A stretch of 64,000 nucleotides of DNA, taken from assembly GCF_000190755.2 (NCBI RefSeq), contig NZ_JH109152.1, positions 992,001 to 1,056,000 on the forward strand, given 5' to 3'. The position numbers and the translations under genes are program-made. This DNA comes from Methylobacter tundripaludum SV96. Its GTDB lineage: Bacteria; Pseudomonadota; Gammaproteobacteria; Methylococcales; Methylomonadaceae. The notes beneath the pieces were generated by a model. That model did not search any database. It was not told the DNA's origin and saw only the letters and a list, made by a program, of their open reading frames with translations. Shown in pieces: positions 61,135-64,000 of this stretch (positions within the stretch are counted from its first letter, which is position 1; each line of letters opens with the position of its first letter).

Positions 61135-63479
61135 TGAAAACTGATTTTACGGTTGGCGTTGTTGGTAATCCAAATTGTGGCAAGACGACATTATTTAATG
61201 CGCTCACCGGCGCAAGGCAGCATGTCGGTAATTGGCCTGGGGTTACGGTCGAGAAAAAAACCGGTGCATACAGCTTCGATCATAAACTGATCGAATTAGT
61301 CGATCTGCCCGGCACCTATTCTTTAGAAGCCGCGGACGACCAGGTTTCCTTGGATGAAAAAGTCGCCCGTGATTATGTCGCCTCCAAGCAGGCCGATTTA
61401 ATCATTAACATTGTCGACGCCTCCAATTTGGAACGAAATTTGTATTTGACCGCGCAACTGATCGAGATGCGGGTGCCGATGATTTTAGTGCTCAATATGA
61501 TGGATGCCGTCAAGCAACGCGGCATTAAAATTGATGTTGATTTTCTTGAACAGTTTTTAGGCTGCCCGGTTATACCGATTACCGCCTCCATCAAGGGCGG
61601 CATCGGCACATTAAAGTCGGCAATCAATAGCGCCGCTATCGTCAAGCCGATACCTTCGGTGAAAATCACTTATACACCTGCGCTGGAGCAAGCTATCAAT
61701 GACATTTCACCGTTATTGCTTGAGAGCGCGCAACAGAATCGGTGCGACCTGCGCTGGCTGGCCGTCCGCTTGTTGGAAGACGATACGCTGGCCCAACAGT
61801 TTGCCGGAACTCGCTTGTTACCGACAGTCAGCCAATTACAGCGCCGGGTAGAAGCGGAAACGGATGATGAAATAGACATTCTTGCGGCAGACGCCCGCTA
61901 CGGCTTCGTTAATGAATTAACCCATGGCGCAGTCTGCAAACTCACCGAAGTGGGTCGGCACATTACCGATAAAATCGACAACATCGTCTTGAATCGTTTT
62001 TTGGGCATCCCGGTTTTCCTGTTAGTCATGTATGCGATGTTCATGTTTACCATCAATATCGGCAGCGCCTTCGTCGATTTTTTCGATCAATCCGTGGGCG
62101 CTTTATTGATCGACGGCCTGAGGCAGACACTTACCGGCCTGAATTGGCCGCAATGGCTGATTGTATTAATCACCAATGGCGTAGGCGGCGGCATTCAGGT
62201 TGTCGCTACCTTTATCCCCATTGTCGGCTTTCTGTTCATGTTCCTGTCGGCGCTGGAAGACTCCGGCTACATGTCCAGGGCGGCGTTCGTGATGGATAGG
62301 TTCATGCGCATGATCGGCTTGCCCGGCAAATCCTTCGTGCCGATGATCGTCGGTTTCGGCTGTAACGTCCCGGCGATTATGGCGACGCGGACGCTGGAAA
62401 GCCAGCGCGACCGGATATTGACCAACCTGATGAATCCGTTCATGTCCTGCGGCGCCAGATTGCCGGTTTACGCCTTATTTGCCGCCGCATTTTTCCCGGT
62501 CGGCGGCCAGAATCTGGTGTTCGGCCTGTATTTGTTGGGTATTGCAATCGCGGTATTGACCGGCTTGATCATGCGCCACACCCTGTTTAAAGGCGAATCG
62601 GCCCCCTTTATTATGGAACTGCCTGCCTACCACATGCCCACAGTGCGGGGTGTCTTTATCAGAACCTGGGACCGGCTCAAATCGTTCTTGTTCAATGCCG
62701 GTAAAGTCATCGTGCCGATGGTATTAGTGCTGAACTTTCTTAATGCACTGGGTACGGATGGCACCTTCGGACAGGAAAACAGCAATAAATCGGTATTAAG
62801 CGAGATCGGCCGCGGCCTGACACCGGCGTTTAAACCGATGGGCATAGAAAAAGACAACTGGCCTGCAACGGTAGGTATTTTTACCGGCGTTTTAGCCAAA
62901 GAAGCGGTGGTCGGAACGCTGGATGCTTTATACAGCCAGATGGCAACAGCAGACGCAAGCGTCGAAAAAGCGCCGTTTAATCTTGAGCAGGCTTTGATTG
63001 ACGCCTGTTTAACCGTACCTAAAAATCTGCAGGACGTTGCGGATAACCTGTTAGATCCATTGGGTTTGAATATCGGCACAGTCGATGATGTGGCCGCAGC
63101 AGCCAGCGAGCAGGAAGTCAATGCCGGTACCTTTGCCGCCATGCAGCAAAGTTTTGACGGCAAAGCCGGCGCTTTCGCCTATTTGTTATTTATTTTGCTG
63201 TATGCGCCTTGCGTCGCGGCAACCGCCGCAATCTACCGGGAAACCAATTTTAACTGGACACTGTTTGTGGTGTTCTGGACAACCGGCATTGCCTACATGA
63301 CCGCAACGATTTTTTATCAATCGATGACCTATAGCCGACATCCCGACTATTCTTTGGTTTGGATAACAGCATTAATCTTTGCGTTTTTAGCGGTATTGTT
63401 CGGGCTGTGGCTGCTCGGCAAAAATACTGATGCGGCAGGCGTAAAACCAAGCGGAGAGTCTTTAAGTGATCCTGTCTGA
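61134..63479 (+). CDS. feoB: Ferrous iron transporter B
   Basis: A 781-aa transporter with an N-terminal G domain (GNPNCGKTTLFNAL near residues 10-23; DLPGTYSL near 57; NMMD near 121) and about 8-11 transmembrane helices with the typical GFGCNVPAIMATRTL and MSCGARLPVYALF motifs. It takes up Fe2+ across the inner membrane. Overlaps feoC by 14 bp. Confidence 0.97.
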   Translation: MKTDFTVGVVGNPNCGKTTLFNALTGARQHVGNWPGVTVEKKTGAYSFDHKLIELVDLPGTYSLEAADDQVSLDEKVARDYVASKQADLIINIVDASNLERNLYLTAQLIEMRVPMILVLNMMDAVKQRGIKIDVDFLEQFLGCPVIPITASIKGGIGTLKSAINSAAIVKPIPSVKITYTPALEQAINDISPLLLESAQQNRCDLRWLAVRLLEDDTLAQQFAGTRLLPTVSQLQRRVEAETDDEIDILAADARYGFVNELTHGAVCKLTEVGRHITDKIDNIVLNRFLGIPVFLLVMYAMFMFTINIGSAFVDFFDQSVGALLIDGLRQTLTGLNWPQWLIVLITNGVGGGIQVVATFIPIVGFLFMFLSALEDSGYMSRAAFVMDRFMRMIGLPGKSFVPMIVGFGCNVPAIMATRTLESQRDRILTNLMNPFMSCGARLPVYALFAAAFFPVGGQNLVFGLYLLGIAIAVLTGLIMRHTLFKGESAPFIMELPAYHMPTVRGVFIRTWDRLKSFLFNAGKVIVPMVLVLNFLNALGTDGTFGQENSNKSVLSEIGRGLTPAFKPMGIEKDNWPATVGIFTGVLAKEAVVGTLDALYSQMATADASVEKAPFNLEQALIDACLTVPKNLQDVADNLLDPLGLNIGTVDDVAAAASEQEVNAGTFAAMQQSFDGKAGAFAYLLFILLYAPCVAATAAIYRETNFNWTLFVVFWTTGIAYMTATIFYQSMTYSRHPDYSLVWITALIFAFLAVLFGLWLLGKNTDAAGVKPSGESLSDPV

Positions 63480-63690
63480 TTTGAGAGCTTATTTAAAGGA
63501 ACAACACCGCATTGCCTTGGCGGATTTAATTATTCATTTCGATATGGATGCCGATGCCTTGCGGGGTATGCTGGATAAATGGATCAGCAAAGGTAAGGTG
63601 CGTAAGCTGCCTTTGACTGCTTCTTGCGGTACCAGCTGTTGCCAGTGCGACACTACCTTGACAGAGATTTATGAATGGGTTGATGAGTAA
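63466..63690 (+). CDS. feoC: FeoC-like transcriptional/regulatory protein
   Basis: A 74-aa winged-helix protein starting at GTG 63466 with a GGAGAG ribosome site (63452-63457). LSDLRAYLKEQHRIALADLI is the FeoC wing start. A cluster of cysteines (CGTSCCQC) near residues 54-61 could hold an iron-sulphur cluster, as in other FeoC proteins. Confidence 0.88.
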   Translation: MILSDLRAYLKEQHRIALADLIIHFDMDADALRGMLDKWISKGKVRKLPLTASCGTSCCQCDTTLTEIYEWVDE

Positions 63691-64000
63691 ATGTCTCGCC
63701 TACTGTTTTAATAAGGCCGCTTATTTAAAAATATTAGTTACGCGTGATCTCGTCTTTTTTGCGTCTTCACCTCAAGCGCGAAAGGCATGATTGCCAAGCC
63801 ACGAACGGTACAACAATATTCTCGCGCAGGGGAAGAAAGCGGCCATTCCATCCTAATTAAAAGTCTAACGATGATCGACGCCAAGCGGGCGATAACCGTG
63901 TCAGCGCCTGATGACATCACGCGTCTCTTTAGCAAGAGCGGCACCCATCGATAAAATCAGAGAAACTGCCATGCTGTGCGTATAACCTCTTCAGTTAGCC
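63691..64000. other. Right end of window, no clear gene (310 bp)
   Basis: A 55-codon frame (63787-63954, MIAKPRTVQQYSRAGEESGH) has no ribosome site and no known family, and the reverse strand frame is similar in quality. Either could be the remains of a mobile gene. No terminator for feoC was recognised. Confidence 0.3.

Noticed and set aside
1-64000. CRISPR array, tRNA, rRNA
   Set aside because: No regularly spaced long repeats, no tRNA cloverleaf with CCA-type ends and no rRNA stretch was recognised; the repeat at 9266-9512 is too short and inverted to be CRISPR.

Overview
The window is a stretch of gammaproteobacterial chromosome, most likely from a type I methanotroph (Methylococcales). 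It carries most of a prophage (about 1-31.8 kb) followed by host housekeeping genes (32.1-64 kb). The host assignment is an inference. It rests on prfC, prmB-aroC, exbBD-lpxK, rimK, sucA-sucB-lpd, an H-NS-like protein, feoABC, a FliK-like protein, a PQQ-type dehydrogenase fused to cytochrome c, a DUF2914 protein and abundant short palindromic repeats. No 16S rRNA, tRNA or methane oxidation gene is present to confirm it.

Prophage, left part (1-6.7 kb). The left end lies outside the window, and no integrase or att site is visible. A leftward arm holds a partial rdgC, a strongly folded non-coding stretch and a small gene. It reads from a sigma70-type promoter that is overlapped by two copies of the 14-bp palindrome AGCAATTTATTGCT. 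The same palindrome recurs between a leftward XRE repressor (4498-4893) and a rightward Cro-like gene (4990-5184), so the immunity circuit can be read from sequence. Downstream of the repressor, in the same direction, is a cassette of four genes without assigned roles (a zinc-ribbon membrane protein, a BRCT protein, a small exported protein and a 306-aa protein) that ends at a bidirectional terminator. These are good candidates for lysogen-expressed functions.

Prophage, right part (6.8-31.8 kb). A primase-helicase is followed by a striking inverted array of 6+6 GTGCAG motifs, a candidate replication origin. Then come lambda-type packaging and head genes: Nu1-like and GpA terminase subunits with a PP-loop (PAPS-reductase-like) gene wedged between them, then gpW, portal, a protease-capsid fusion and DUF2190. 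A lysis cassette with holins and a nested Rz/Rz1 pair has no recognisable endolysin. A P2-type contractile tail follows: V, W, J, I, fibre, FI, FII, E/E' with a T TTT TTG frameshift site, tape measure, U, X and D. A perfect 160-bp tandem duplication and a convergent membrane-protein gene sit between E' and the tape measure. The right flank has a 154-bp MITE-like element with 24-bp terminal inverted repeats and a 9-bp target repeat.

Host part (32-64 kb). This contains prfC, two VapBC-type toxin-antitoxin pairs, a Rap1a/Tai-like immunity protein, a membrane PQQ sugar dehydrogenase-cytochrome c fusion, FliK-like and HDOD proteins, prmB-aroC, an MFS transporter, exbB-exbD-lpxK, a gene cleanly split by an IS4-like element, DUF2721, NnrS, a rubredoxin gene too short for most ORF cut-offs, rimK, the 2-oxoglutarate dehydrogenase operon sucA-sucB-lpd, DUF2914, an H-NS-like protein and feoABC behind a Fur-like box. 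The E3 subunit of the 2-oxoglutarate dehydrogenase operon lacks one of its two redox-active cysteines and the catalytic glutamate of the His-Glu pair. That is the most unexpected single observation in the host half.
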